Assembly (NCBI GenBank): GCA_021324265.1
Contig: JAJPJK010000006.1
Span: 1-64,000 of the forward strand
Direction: 5' to 3'
Source: Thermoproteota archaeon
GTDB taxonomy: Archaea > Thermoproteota > Thermoprotei > Gearchaeales > Gearchaeaceae
Length of the DNA stretch: 64,000 nt
Shown: positions 1 through 8,026 of the stretch, piece after piece
Numbering within the stretch: position 1 is the stretch's first letter
Layout of the letters: every line of letters begins with the position of its first letter
The notes under the pieces: model-generated
What the model saw: the letters and a program-made list of their open reading frames with translations, nothing else
Databases searched by the model: none
Told to the model about the DNA's origin: nothing
Position numbers and translations under genes: made by a program

Positions 1-73
1 AATTGATTCATTGAAGTCTTTCATCCCCAGTTCTCCATCTTATATAGAAGATGCTTTTGATTGGTTGAATTGA
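1..73 (+). CDS. C-terminal end of an unidentified protein (cut by window edge)
   Basis: An open frame runs from the window edge to a TGA at 71-73 and encodes about 23 residues ending in EDAFDWLN. The next gene has a TTG codon at 70-72, so the two would share the string TTGA, an overlap style used by other gene pairs here. That is the main argument that this is the tail of a real upstream gene. The tail is too short to assign a family. Confidence 0.45.
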   Translation, partial: IDSLKSFIPSSPSYIEDAFDWLN

Positions 74-1272
74 GTAAAAATCTTACTTTTTTGACGGTTA
101 TTGTTATAACAGCTATTGGTGCTTTTATCAGACTTTATGACCTTTCCTCAAGACCACCCTTCTTTCCTGATGAAGAGGTATATTATAGAACTGCTGAATA
201 CTATGCCTTTGGCATTGTTAATCCGCTATACATGCAACTCCAAAATGGTATTTTTATAATATATTCTCCCAACCATGTCAATTATGAGCATCCTCTGCTA
301 GGTAAACTTATCATGGCCTTAGGGCTGCTACTCTTTGGCAATTCATTGTTAAGTGCAAGACTTATCGTTTCCCTTTTCAATATCATATCAATCCCATTTG
401 TATACCTGATTGGACGGAAATTATTGACAAATAACAAAGCTCTCCTATTCACCGCATTATATGCAATAGACCCGCTAAATGTATCATTATCGAGAGCCGC
501 AATGCTCGATTCTTTATGTCTTTTCTTTTTTGTGTTAGGTCTATTTGCATACATTTACGTTAGGGATTCAAGGCTTAGATATTTACTAATTACGCTTATG
601 TTCGCGCTAGCTTTTGCTGTTAAGCTAACAATGCTTCCTTTGATCATTTCGCTTATTCTAATAGGGATTTTTGAATTAAAGAATAAAAAGCCAATTGCTA
701 TTTCGTTCTCACTCGCTCTAGTCTTCTTAGTTTTCATACTAACCTATTTACCGTACTTTTATTCAAGTGTAAATATTTCAATCCTACCTCCGCAGTATAA
801 ATATCTAGATTATGGTAGTCATACGTTCTTTGATTTCCTTAATTTAATAAATTGGATCTATTTGTATAATTTCTATTGGCATATGTCAAATAATTTTTAT
901 TATCCTATTTATGATAATCCTTTCTATTATACTTTATATCAGAATGGTGTTTATCAGATGTTTAATTCAAATCCATTAATTATTCTCTCTGGAATACCAT
1001 TACTAATTTTATACCCTTATTACAATCTTTTTATAAAGAAAACGAATGAGCATTTTTTATTGTTAACTTTATTATTTTTACCTCAGGCATTTCTTTTTTT
1101 CCTTAAAGGCCTTTCGTGGTATCTTGTGGTATTTAACTTTATGTCACTTTTAATCGTTTTAGATATCAAAACTAAGAGCGGTTCGTTATCAGACTTGCTA
1201 TATTTTTTGTTAATTTTCTCCATATTTGTATCGAGCGCAGCAATGACAGTTGTTTACTTTCTATTTCAGTAG
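70..1272 (+). CDS. Membrane glycosyltransferase of the GT-C / PMT_2 (ArnT-like) type
   Basis: A hydrophobic protein of about 400 residues with roughly ten membrane segments. Just after the first segment it carries an acidic loop, PPFFPDEEVYY, and later a YEHPLLGK motif. Both fit PMT_2/GT39-GT83 enzymes, where the loop acidic pair is catalytic. Family members move a sugar from a polyprenyl-phosphate donor to a protein or lipid outside the membrane. The polyprenyl-phosphate pathway genes elsewhere in this window could supply the donor. A TTG at 61 directly follows a stop; TTG at 70 is preferred because it overlaps the stop of the preceding gene. The 3' end overlaps the convergent regulator gene by 12 bases. 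Donor and acceptor cannot be told from sequence. Confidence 0.7.
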   Translation: MSKNLTFLTVIVITAIGAFIRLYDLSSRPPFFPDEEVYYRTAEYYAFGIVNPLYMQLQNGIFIIYSPNHVNYEHPLLGKLIMALGLLLFGNSLLSARLIVSLFNIISIPFVYLIGRKLLTNNKALLFTALYAIDPLNVSLSRAAMLDSLCLFFFVLGLFAYIYVRDSRLRYLLITLMFALAFAVKLTMLPLIISLILIGIFELKNKKPIAISFSLALVFLVFILTYLPYFYSSVNISILPPQYKYLDYGSHTFFDFLNLINWIYLYNFYWHMSNNFYYPIYDNPFYYTLYQNGVYQMFNSNPLIILSGIPLLILYPYYNLFIKKTNEHFLLLTLLFLPQAFLFFLKGLSWYLVVFNFMSLLIVLDIKTKSGSLSDLLYFLLIFSIFVSSAAMTVVYFLFQ

Positions 1273-1947
1273 ATGATAAAGTACAGAATATGCGCCATTA
1301 ATTGTGTTTTCTCTTCTATCGCCACAGGATAATAGAATAACATCACCTTTTTCGATCGTAGTTTCTTTTTTCAAAAAGCTTTTAAACTCTTTGTATTCCT
1401 CTCCTAAAGGATAACCATCAGGAAATTCAATACCCTCACTTCTATAAACAAGTGTTATCAATGCTTTTGTTCCAAATCTTATGGCTATATCTCGCTCTTC
1501 AATTCCCTTCTTGATCTTGTCTGCCTTATCTCTGAGAATCAAAAGATAATTATAATCGCCCAATGCAAGATCTGCGAGTAGTTTTTTATCGCAGAAGCTC
1601 TCAAAGACTATTGCTTTATCCAAGACATGGAAGAGTTCAATTCCCTTTCTTTCTAAGCTTATGCCAGATCTTATAACCTTTATTATTCCCATTTTCTTAA
1701 GATGTGTGACGATTGTCCTTATTGTGCCTTCTCCTACGCCCAGTTCTTCAGCCAATTTTGCTCTTGAAATCAATCCATTCTTACCCACGATTCTTATTAA
1801 ACGAATTATTTCGATAACCGTGAATGAAGGCTTTGCCCCCCTATTCTTTGGTTTAACAATATTTTCTAGTTGTTCCAGCATTCGAGTAATATCTCTCGTA
1901 TAGGAATAAAATCTTATATCAGACTTTTTCTTCAGTTCTTTCGTCAT
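1261..1947 (-). CDS. HTH transcriptional regulator with C-terminal DUF4443 domain
   Basis: About 228 residues. Residues 45-105 form a winged-helix DNA-binding domain (ISRAKLAEELGVGEGTIRTIVTHLKKMGII is a clear helix-turn-helix plus wing). The remainder matches my recollection of the archaeal DUF4443 family and probably senses a ligand. The ATG at 1947 is chosen over a TTG six bases upstream. The gene is divergent from an ECF S component, and a perfect 9-bp inverted repeat lies between them, so autoregulation plus control of the transporter is the likely job. That role is inferred from layout; no member of the family with known ligand is recognised here. Confidence 0.7.
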   Translation of the reverse strand: MTKELKKKSDIRFYSYTRDITRMLEQLENIVKPKNRGAKPSFTVIEIIRLIRIVGKNGLISRAKLAEELGVGEGTIRTIVTHLKKMGIIKVIRSGISLERKGIELFHVLDKAIVFESFCDKKLLADLALGDYNYLLILRDKADKIKKGIEERDIAIRFGTKALITLVYRSEGIEFPDGYPLGEEYKEFKSFLKKETTIEKGDVILLSCGDRRENTINGAYSVLYHLLK

Positions 1948-1962
1948 CTTCAATAATCCTTA

Positions 1963-1987
1963 AATATTGGATAAATATTCCAATATT
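1963..1987. promoter_or_regulatory. Perfect inverted repeat, candidate operator in divergent promoter
   Basis: Two exact 9-base arms, AATATTGGA at 1963-1971 and TCCAATATT at 1979-1987, are separated by TAAATAT. The repeat covers the space where TATA elements of both divergent genes should lie (TAAATATT at 1961-1968 for the rightward gene, and the complement of ATAAATATT near 1971-1979 for the leftward one). It ends one base before the ATG of the transporter. Binding here would block both promoters. The DUF4443 regulator next door is the obvious candidate binder. Confidence 0.7.
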
Positions 1988-1988
1988 A

Positions 1989-2522
1989 ATGGCTATCCAA
2001 AATTCAGCCTTGAAGATAACAATAACAGCTATCTTCGTGGCTATAGCATTGGTGACGAACTACTCGTTGATATGGCTTCCGCAGGTGAAGCTTATGGACG
2101 CGATAATATTTCTGATAGCATATTATTTTGGTCTTCAGTATGGTATCGGTGCAGCAGTACTTACAAGGCTGATCTATGGGGTTATAAATCCCTATGGTTT
2201 TGACTTTTACTCTCTTTTAATGGTTATATCGGGAGAACTTTTCTTCGTATTGCTTGCTGGCATATTTAGGAAATTAGTTAAACCTGAAGAACTTTTTGCG
2301 AACAAGGCTAATTTATTCTTACTATCTTTCTTCGCAATTTTGGCAACATTCCTATTCGATCTCTATACAAATGCTTTAGTTGGTCTGATTTGGTACAGAT
2401 CTATAATGCTCGGTTTGGTCATGGGTGTGCCTTTTGGACTAATGCATCAAATAGCGAATCTTTTTATAACCCCAGTACTAGTACCAGCCGCAGTTTATCT
2501 TTTCCAAAGATTTGGTGTTTGA
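1989..2522 (+). CDS. ECF-type transporter S component (substrate-binding membrane subunit), vitamin uptake
   Basis: A 177-residue protein with five to six membrane segments. The N-terminal part, with LPQVKLMDAIIFLIAYYFG followed by a glycine-rich turn and NPYGFDFYSLLMVISGE, resembles S components of energy-coupling-factor importers. Such subunits bind a vitamin and need a shared T subunit and two ATPases, none of which are in this window. The next gene encodes a DUF4430 protein, a fold shared with cobalamin-binding proteins, so a cobalamin-like substrate is the best guess. The start ATG directly follows the operator, which implies a leaderless mRNA. Confidence 0.7.
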   Translation: MAIQNSALKITITAIFVAIALVTNYSLIWLPQVKLMDAIIFLIAYYFGLQYGIGAAVLTRLIYGVINPYGFDFYSLLMVISGELFFVLLAGIFRKLVKPEELFANKANLFLLSFFAILATFLFDLYTNALVGLIWYRSIMLGLVMGVPFGLMHQIANLFITPVLVPAAVYLFQRFGV

Positions 2523-2523
2523 G

Positions 2524-3027
2524 ATGAGCAGCCAAACTTCTAGATCTTGGGTTTATGTCTCAAGTATTCTAGGTATATTAGTCATCATACTGCTATCAAC
2601 TACGATATATTACTACTATCAATATACTGATATATCCTCCAAGTATAACGCATTGCTTAGCGCAAAGCCCATTACCATAAAGGTGAACTTACTAATAGAT
2701 TTCGGGAATGGAACTAAGAAATGGTATAATGGAACAACAAATTATGGCTCTACTTTACTAGACTACACTATTCAAGTTACAAATGGAAACGTTGTATGGA
2801 TTGATTACGGATCACCATCTAGGCCAACATATACCGGCTCACAAGGCTCTATAGACAAAAGTCAAGCCTTCGTAATAGCAATCCTTGGCGTTAAACAGGA
2901 TAACAATCATTATTGCTTATGGTATTATTATGCCTTTGGTAATTGGACGATGGGTCCTGTAGGAGCAGGTCAGTATACCCTTGGCAATAACTCAATAGTT
3001 TCTTGGGTATATACTGCAGCTAGCTAA
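2524..3027 (+). CDS. Membrane-anchored DUF4430 (transcobalamin-like) extracellular protein
   Basis: About 167 residues: a short N-terminus, one membrane anchor at about 12-34, then an outside domain with NGT/NNS sequons. The outer domain has the DUF4430 pattern: GSTLLDYTIQVT, a central ILGV strand, then YCLWYYYAFGNWTMGPVGAGQYTLGNNSIVSWVY near the end. DUF4430 resembles the cobalamin-contacting domain of transcobalamin and intrinsic factor. Start ATG 2524 lies one base after the transporter stop; an upstream in-frame ATG at 2512 lies inside that gene. It probably captures substrate for the S component. Cobalamin specificity is inferred from the fold. Confidence 0.65.
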   Translation: MSSQTSRSWVYVSSILGILVIILLSTTIYYYYQYTDISSKYNALLSAKPITIKVNLLIDFGNGTKKWYNGTTNYGSTLLDYTIQVTNGNVVWIDYGSPSRPTYTGSQGSIDKSQAFVIAILGVKQDNNHYCLWYYYAFGNWTMGPVGAGQYTLGNNSIVSWVYTAAS

Positions 3028-3028
3028 A

Positions 3029-3035
3029 TTTTTTT
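3029..3035 (+). terminator. T-run terminator after the uptake genes
   Basis: Seven consecutive T residues begin two bases after the stop of the DUF4430 gene. Oligo-T runs are sufficient for archaeal termination. The next gene has its own TATA element just downstream, which fits an operon boundary. Confidence 0.5.
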
Positions 3036-3040
3036 AAGTA

Positions 3041-3048
3041 TTTATATC
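3041..3048 (+). promoter_or_regulatory. TATA element for zinc ribbon-cinA-GPN operon
   Basis: TTTATATC is centred about 25 bases before the ATG at 3070. There is no ribosome binding site between, so the transcript is probably leaderless. Confidence 0.5.
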
Positions 3049-3069
3049 CTTTAGCTTGTTTCTATAAAG

Positions 3070-3267
3070 ATGAAGGAGTGCTTAGAGTGCGGGAGTACTT
3101 CGATTAGGTTTGAAAAAAATATTAGAGCTTTTATTTGTGAAAATTGCGGATTTATGATTACAAGGGATGAATACTATAAGCTTAGAGATGATGAAAAGAA
3201 TAGTCGGAAAGGAAAAGAAGAAAATAGTAAGGAATTATATAAATGGCTTATTTCTAAGAAAGAATGA
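3070..3267 (+). CDS. Small zinc-ribbon protein
   Basis: 65 residues. The N-terminal half is a zinc ribbon with CLEC near residue 4 and CENC near residue 23, like the ribbon of TFB. The C-terminal half is a charged lysine/glutamate helix. It leads a three-gene operon and overlaps the next gene by ATGA. A nucleic-acid or transcription role is plausible, but nothing specific can be assigned. Confidence 0.6.
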   Translation: MKECLECGSTSIRFEKNIRAFICENCGFMITRDEYYKLRDDEKNSRKGKEENSKELYKWLISKKE

Positions 3268-4064
3268 TTTTTTCTGAAATTATTGTAGTTGGCCGTGAAA
3301 TTCTTCAAGGCCGTGTCCTTGATACAAATTCTAATTGGCTTGCTGTTCAGCTAAGGAATTTAGGAATTAGGGTGAGGAGAATATTCGTGGTCGATGATGT
3401 AAAGGAAGAAATTGAAGACGTGGTCATGAATGTGATTTCAAGGAGACCCAATTTAGCGATATTCACTGGAGGTCTTGGGCCTACGTTTGATGATATAACT
3501 GTAAGCTCTATCGCCTCTGCTCTTAAGCTAGAATTGGTAGAGGATCCTTTAGCTTTGAAATATATTAGAGAAATGTGTGAAATGAGGAATTTGCCATTAA
3601 GCAATGAAAGAAGGAAGATGGCACTTATTCCTAGAGGAGCTTTTGCTCTTAAGAATGGGATTGGCATGGCACCCGGTGTTTACATAAAATATAACGATAT
3701 TCATTTCTTTTTATTACCCGGTGTTCCTGCAGAAATGAAAGATATATTTGAAAATGAGGTTAGAAAAAGACTTGAGGTGCTTGAGGGAAGAGAATATTAC
3801 AAAGAGATATACATAGAAATTCAAGGCATACCCGAATCAGATCTAGCACCTGTGATCAAAAAGTATAAAGATAGATTTGAACCAATCTACATCAAATCTC
3901 ACCCTAAAGGACATGAGTCTGGTTTGAGCAGGATCATTCTCCATTTATCGGTCTTTACTGACAAAAAATCTGACCTTGATTTACTTGAAAATGTTAAAGT
4001 TGAGCTTATGAATGAACTTAAGCTGAAAGCGAAAAGAATTGAATTGGTGGATTCTCTGAAATGA
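3264..4064 (+). CDS. CinA N-domain / molybdopterin-binding-fold protein
   Basis: 266 residues with the MoCF fold: an N-terminal GREILQGRVLDTNSNWLA segment, the IFTGGLGPTFDDIT loop, and a later FFLLPGVPAEMKDIF segment. These are hallmarks of the CinA N-terminal domain. In bacteria CinA proteins are linked to pyridine-nucleotide repair and nicotinamide-nucleotide metabolism; the archaeal single-domain form is less well defined. The C-terminal deamidase domain is absent, as is usual in archaea. It overlaps both neighbours by ATGA. Confidence 0.75.
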   Translation: MIFSEIIVVGREILQGRVLDTNSNWLAVQLRNLGIRVRRIFVVDDVKEEIEDVVMNVISRRPNLAIFTGGLGPTFDDITVSSIASALKLELVEDPLALKYIREMCEMRNLPLSNERRKMALIPRGAFALKNGIGMAPGVYIKYNDIHFFLLPGVPAEMKDIFENEVRKRLEVLEGREYYKEIYIEIQGIPESDLAPVIKKYKDRFEPIYIKSHPKGHESGLSRIILHLSVFTDKKSDLDLLENVKVELMNELKLKAKRIELVDSLK

Positions 4065-4828
4065 CATCTTTTATCTACATATTAGGCACAGCTGGTTCAG
4101 GTAAGTCTACGCTTGTATCTGCACTTTCAAATTACATTGAGAAGTACAATAAATTCTGTGTTAACGTAAATCTTGATCCCGGTGCAGAAACTTTGAGTTA
4201 CGATGCAATTGTTGATATTCGAGAATATGTCAAGCTAGATGAAGTGATGAGAAAATTCAATTTGGGCCCAAACGGAGCACTAATCGTAGCCACAGATCTA
4301 ATTGTGAATTACTTGCCTGAAATCAAAAAACTGATCCTAGATGAAAATCCTGATTACGTGATAATTGATACGCCTGGCCAGCTGGAACTATTTGCCTATA
4401 GAGAAACAGGACCTGCAGTAATTTCTTCTTTTTCAAACAGAAATTCTATTGTGCTCTTCTTACTAGATGCGTTTCTTGCCCAAAGCCCCCATAACTTTAC
4501 CTCCATGTTATTGCTATCTGCATCGATTCAGGCAAGATTTTTGTTGCCCTATTTGTTAATCCTTTCGAAAACTGATCTACTTTCTGCATCATCTCTTGAG
4601 AAAATCATAAGTTGGTCAGAAGATCTTTCGAATCTTCAAGAGGATTTGGAAAGTGAAGCTAATGTCTTTAATAGAGAACTTTCTCTCAATTTAATCCCCA
4701 TTTTAAGCAACATGAGTATCCCGTCTTTGATACCTATTTCGTCTATTAACATGTCAGGCTTTATGGAACTCTATGCTGAAATTCAAAGGGTTTTAGGTAA
4801 AGAAGATGAGATCTCTCTAGATCAATAA
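4061..4828 (+). CDS. GPN-loop GTPase
   Basis: 255 residues. P-loop GTAGSGKST at residues 9-17, the family signature GPNGAL at about 70, switch segment DTPGQLELF at about 108, and an LSKTDLL base-recognition motif. This is the archaeal homologue of eukaryotic GPN1-3, dimeric GTPases needed for assembly or nuclear import of RNA polymerase II. The archaeal role is not settled. Translation is coupled to the CinA-like gene by ATGA. Confidence 0.85.
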   Translation: MTSFIYILGTAGSGKSTLVSALSNYIEKYNKFCVNVNLDPGAETLSYDAIVDIREYVKLDEVMRKFNLGPNGALIVATDLIVNYLPEIKKLILDENPDYVIIDTPGQLELFAYRETGPAVISSFSNRNSIVLFLLDAFLAQSPHNFTSMLLLSASIQARFLLPYLLILSKTDLLSASSLEKIISWSEDLSNLQEDLESEANVFNRELSLNLIPILSNMSIPSLIPISSINMSGFMELYAEIQRVLGKEDEISLDQ

Positions 4829-4829
4829 T

Positions 4830-4844
4830 AAAATATATATATAT
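4830..4844 (+). promoter_or_regulatory. TATA-rich promoter of the coiled-coil gene
   Basis: An uninterrupted A/T tract (AAATATATATATAT) lies 36-50 bases before ATG 4880. A purine-rich AAGGGG at 4862-4867 could serve as a ribosome binding site, so this mRNA probably has a short leader, unlike many neighbours. Confidence 0.4.
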
Positions 4845-4879
4845 GGCATAGAACCTATATCAAGGGGAATTTTAAGAAT

Positions 4880-5779
4880 ATGGCAGCCGAACAAGCAAAG
4901 AAGGAAGGCTCTCCTTTGTACCTTGATAAACTAAGCGAAGAAGAATTAGAGGAAAAACTTTCGGAAATCAAATCTATGATGTTGTATAAGAAAAAAGAAA
5001 TTTATACCTTGATCCAAAAAAGATCAGAGCTTGTTAGAGAAGCAGGTAGTATAAAGAAGGAAATCATGAAACTTAGAGAGGCTATATCTGCTCAGATGCA
5101 AAGGTCTGAAAGCATAAGAAAAGAGCTGGAAAATTATAAGACTTCTAGAATGAGTTTAGCGGAGGAGAAGAGACGTCTTTATCAACAACTCCAAAATATA
5201 CAAACCCAAGTAAAGGATGATAAGGACAAGCTATTGAGCAGATTGGCAAAACTGGAATGGATACAGCAAACCACACCCCTACCACCTGATGAAGAGCTAG
5301 CCATCATAGATAAGATAGCTGAACTGGAGAGAAAAAGTCTCATAATAGAAAAAGGCGAAAAATTCAAAGAAAAAACTAAGGAGGTTAATCTTCGAATAAA
5401 TGAATTGTTGGCTAAGAGGGAGGCATTAGTTGAAGAATTAGTTAAAGTCAATCAGATAATAAAAGAGTTCAAGAAACAGATACGTGATCTTATGAACCAA
5501 CTTATCAACAAATCTAAAGAAATCGATAAGGTCAAGGAATCGCTACTTAATGCCATTAAAGAGTATGCAGATATAAAAGAGGAGTACGGTAAAATTAAAG
5601 ATGAAATAGTAAGGAGAAGGCTTTCGATAAAGGCACGTGTATCAGAGAAAACCGTGGATATGGAGCAAGAGCTTGCAAAGCAAGCCTTAGAAAAATATAA
5701 AAGAGGAGAAAAGTTGGATCTAGCTGAATTACAGATTCTTTACAAACAGTATGGAGATAGTTTCGGAGTTTCCGAATAA
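4880..5779 (+). CDS. Archaeal coiled-coil protein (COG1340 type)
   Basis: 299 residues, nearly all charged heptads. Two long coiled coils are broken by a proline-containing hinge near residues 132-140 (TTPLPPDEEL). The tail, EKYKRGEKLDLAELQILYKQYG, is compact and resembles the conserved end of the COG1340 family. Eukaryotic relatives include the ribosome- and mRNP-associated Bfr1. No enzymatic motif is present. A ribosome or RNA-associated scaffold role is inferred from the family only. Confidence 0.7.
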   Translation: MAAEQAKKEGSPLYLDKLSEEELEEKLSEIKSMMLYKKKEIYTLIQKRSELVREAGSIKKEIMKLREAISAQMQRSESIRKELENYKTSRMSLAEEKRRLYQQLQNIQTQVKDDKDKLLSRLAKLEWIQQTTPLPPDEELAIIDKIAELERKSLIIEKGEKFKEKTKEVNLRINELLAKREALVEELVKVNQIIKEFKKQIRDLMNQLINKSKEIDKVKESLLNAIKEYADIKEEYGKIKDEIVRRRLSIKARVSEKTVDMEQELAKQALEKYKRGEKLDLAELQILYKQYGDSFGVSE

Positions 5780-5790
5780 CACAAATAAAA

Positions 5791-5796
5791 TTTTTT
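5791..5796 (+). terminator. T-run terminator after the coiled-coil gene
   Basis: Six T residues start 12 bases after the stop codon and precede the promoter of the DUF373 gene (AATTTTAAGTAATT around 5807-5820). Confidence 0.35.
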
Positions 5797-5836
5797 AGCT
5801 ATTTTGAATTTTAAGTAATTTGTCCATATTAGATCA

Positions 5837-6928
5837 GTGGCAGAGAATTCAAAGAGGATATTAATATTATACGTAGATAGAGACGGTGATATATCTAGTG
5901 TAACTAAGGTAGCGACGCCGATAATAGGTAGAGAGAAAAACTATAATGCCGCATTGAATTTTGCTCTTAACGCCCCAGAGGATTCTGATTTGAATGCTCT
6001 TTTCTATGCGATAAAGCTTTATGACGAATTTAAATTCAAGAAAGTTTTCAAGGATTGCGAAATAGCTACTATATCTGGACAGTTAGAAAGCGGTATTGAA
6101 TCAGATATAAAAATTAGGGAAGAGTTGGATAAGGTGCTATCTGTTTATAAAGCAGATGGAGTTGTATTCGTTAGCGATGGAGGTAGGGATGAACTAGTTA
6201 TACCTATCATATCTTCTGTAATTCCGATTATAGCTATAAAAAGGGTTGTTGTGGGACAATCTGAAGGTGTTGAAGAAACATTTGTAATACTTTCAAGATA
6301 TTTTCGTAAGATATTGAATGAACCCAATCTAAGGCGGGTCATTATAGGTATTCCTGGTGCTCTGATAATAATATATGTCCTGCTTGCTTTTTTGAATTTA
6401 AGTCAACTTTTTGCTTTGACTTTCTTGCTCGTAATCGGTTTAGTTGCATTTGTCAAAGGTTTCAACGTTGATGAGCTAGTCTTTCAAGCTTGGAGCAACT
6501 CTAGAATTCAAGTCATTAGCTTCATTCTCGCTTCTGTACTGATTATCTTAGCTATTTATAATGGTGCAAATTTTGCTTATAGTTTTCTTTCAAAAAATCC
6601 AGATGCTCAGGTTCTCCAGATTATAGGTGAGTTTTTGATGGCTCCGTTTGCATATTCACTGAATACTGTAATAATTTGTACAATAGCGCTAGTAATATTC
6701 GTGAGTTCTAGACTTCTCGAACATTACTTAGATTATAAGCCAATAAAATTTGATCTGATTAATCTATTCTTTGTTGTCTCTATGGGCATTATCTTCATGT
6801 ATATCGGAAATGTGCTTAAATATCCTTCTTTTGATTTTGTTGTTTTCGGCGTAAACGCAATATTCATAATACTGCTATTGTTTTTACTAAATATCGTTGT
6901 AGCTATACTTGTAAGGATTTATGAATAA
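5837..6928 (+). CDS. DUF373 family membrane protein
   Basis: 363 residues. The soluble N-terminal domain (1-165) starts with ILILYVDRDGDIS and contains a GREKNYNAALNFALNAPEDSDLNALFYAIKLYDE segment typical of DUF373. The rest holds about six membrane segments. Start GTG 5837 has an AT-rich TATA-like element about 25 bases upstream and no SD. The family is archaea-wide and of unknown function. The 3' end overlaps the convergent peptidase gene by 10 bases. Confidence 0.75.
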   Translation: MAENSKRILILYVDRDGDISSVTKVATPIIGREKNYNAALNFALNAPEDSDLNALFYAIKLYDEFKFKKVFKDCEIATISGQLESGIESDIKIREELDKVLSVYKADGVVFVSDGGRDELVIPIISSVIPIIAIKRVVVGQSEGVEETFVILSRYFRKILNEPNLRRVIIGIPGALIIIYVLLAFLNLSQLFALTFLLVIGLVAFVKGFNVDELVFQAWSNSRIQVISFILASVLIILAIYNGANFAYSFLSKNPDAQVLQIIGEFLMAPFAYSLNTVIICTIALVIFVSSRLLEHYLDYKPIKFDLINLFFVVSMGIIFMYIGNVLKYPSFDFVVFGVNAIFIILLLFLLNIVVAILVRIYE

Positions 6929-8001
6929 TCTAGAGGAAAAGTTGTTAGTAGTTCAGCTTTGTTTTTCTTGACCAACACATCTTGTTCTAATCTAATTCCA
7001 TACTTATTGGGGAAGTAAACTCCAGGTTCAACGGTAACTACATAATTCTCTTCTAGAGTGTCTTCTGATAGGCTACTGAGCGAAGGATATTCATGCACAT
7101 CCAATCCAAGTCCATGGCCAAGGCCGTGGTTAAAATATTTATCGATTCCAGATTTCGCCAAAACATTTCTAGCGATTGAATCCACTTCTTTACCCTTTAC
7201 ACCCTCCCTAATTCCTGAAATTGCTTCCTCCAACGCTTCTTTTACAGTTTCAAACACTTTCTTTTCTTCTTCACCTATTCTTCCTTTAACAAAAGTCCTA
7301 GTAATATCGGCACAGTATCCGCCTGCTTCATCTTTTCCTCCTATATCTACTATTATGAAACTATTTTCTACAATAATGTTATCTGAAGGTATTGCATGAG
7401 GATATGCTCCATTTTTACCTGAAGCGATTATAGGTTCAAATGCAAACCATTCGCATCCATTCTTTAGAAGTAGTTTCATTGTTTCAAGTGCAGCTTCTTT
7501 TTCAGTCAAGTTCTTTGTTTCTATAAGTCCTTTAAGCTCCATGAGTGTTTTCTCAGTTTTAACTATAGCTTTTTTGATTTTCTCTATTTCACTTTCATCT
7601 TTTTTCGCTCTTATCAGAGCTATTTCTTTAAAGATATCTGAAAGCTGAAATTTAGATTCGAGCCTTTTAGCAAGCATTGTGGGAAGGCTATTTGATTCGA
7701 TTCCTATCTTTGCTTCTTTCTTAACGTTAATTTCAATTATATCTTCCAGCTTGGATCCTGTCTTAAGCTCTATGATTTCGCATCCTTTCGCTTCATTCTT
7801 TACGGATTCAATTTCAAGCGGATAAGTAAGGACGAATATGTTTTCCTTGCTTGCAAGTAAATAAACAGATCTTTCCGGGTACCTATTGGCAATTACATCT
7901 GTAAAATAGCGTACTGTTGAAGCATTAGTTGTAAAGAATGCATCGAGATCCAATTTTTCCAATGTTCTTTGCAATTTCTTTTGTCTTTCAATTATGCTCA
8001 T
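6919..8001 (-). CDS. pepQ: Xaa-Pro dipeptidase / aminopeptidase P family metallopeptidase
   Basis: 360 residues, the usual two-domain layout: creatinase-like N-domain (1-130) and pita-bread catalytic domain. Metal ligands are visible in order: the two Asp of VDIGGKDEAGGYCADITRTF, the His of NHGLGHGLGLDVHE, and the Glu of VTVEPGVYF and IRLEQDVLV. It cleaves dipeptides or N-terminal residues before proline and completes cytosolic peptide breakdown. It is convergent with DUF373, and the NurA-like gene lies 25 bases upstream on the same strand. Confidence 0.88.
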   Translation of the reverse strand: MSIIERQKKLQRTLEKLDLDAFFTTNASTVRYFTDVIANRYPERSVYLLASKENIFVLTYPLEIESVKNEAKGCEIIELKTGSKLEDIIEINVKKEAKIGIESNSLPTMLAKRLESKFQLSDIFKEIALIRAKKDESEIEKIKKAIVKTEKTLMELKGLIETKNLTEKEAALETMKLLLKNGCEWFAFEPIIASGKNGAYPHAIPSDNIIVENSFIIVDIGGKDEAGGYCADITRTFVKGRIGEEEKKVFETVKEALEEAISGIREGVKGKEVDSIARNVLAKSGIDKYFNHGLGHGLGLDVHEYPSLSSLSEDTLEENYVVTVEPGVYFPNKYGIRLEQDVLVKKNKAELLTTFPLDYS

Positions 8002-8026
8002 AATATTACAATCGCTAGAATTCGAT

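Noticed and set aside
1967-2203. Plus-strand frame of 78 codons overlapping the operator and S component start
   Set aside because: It runs out of frame through the S component gene, has no recognisable product, and the S component reading is strongly supported.
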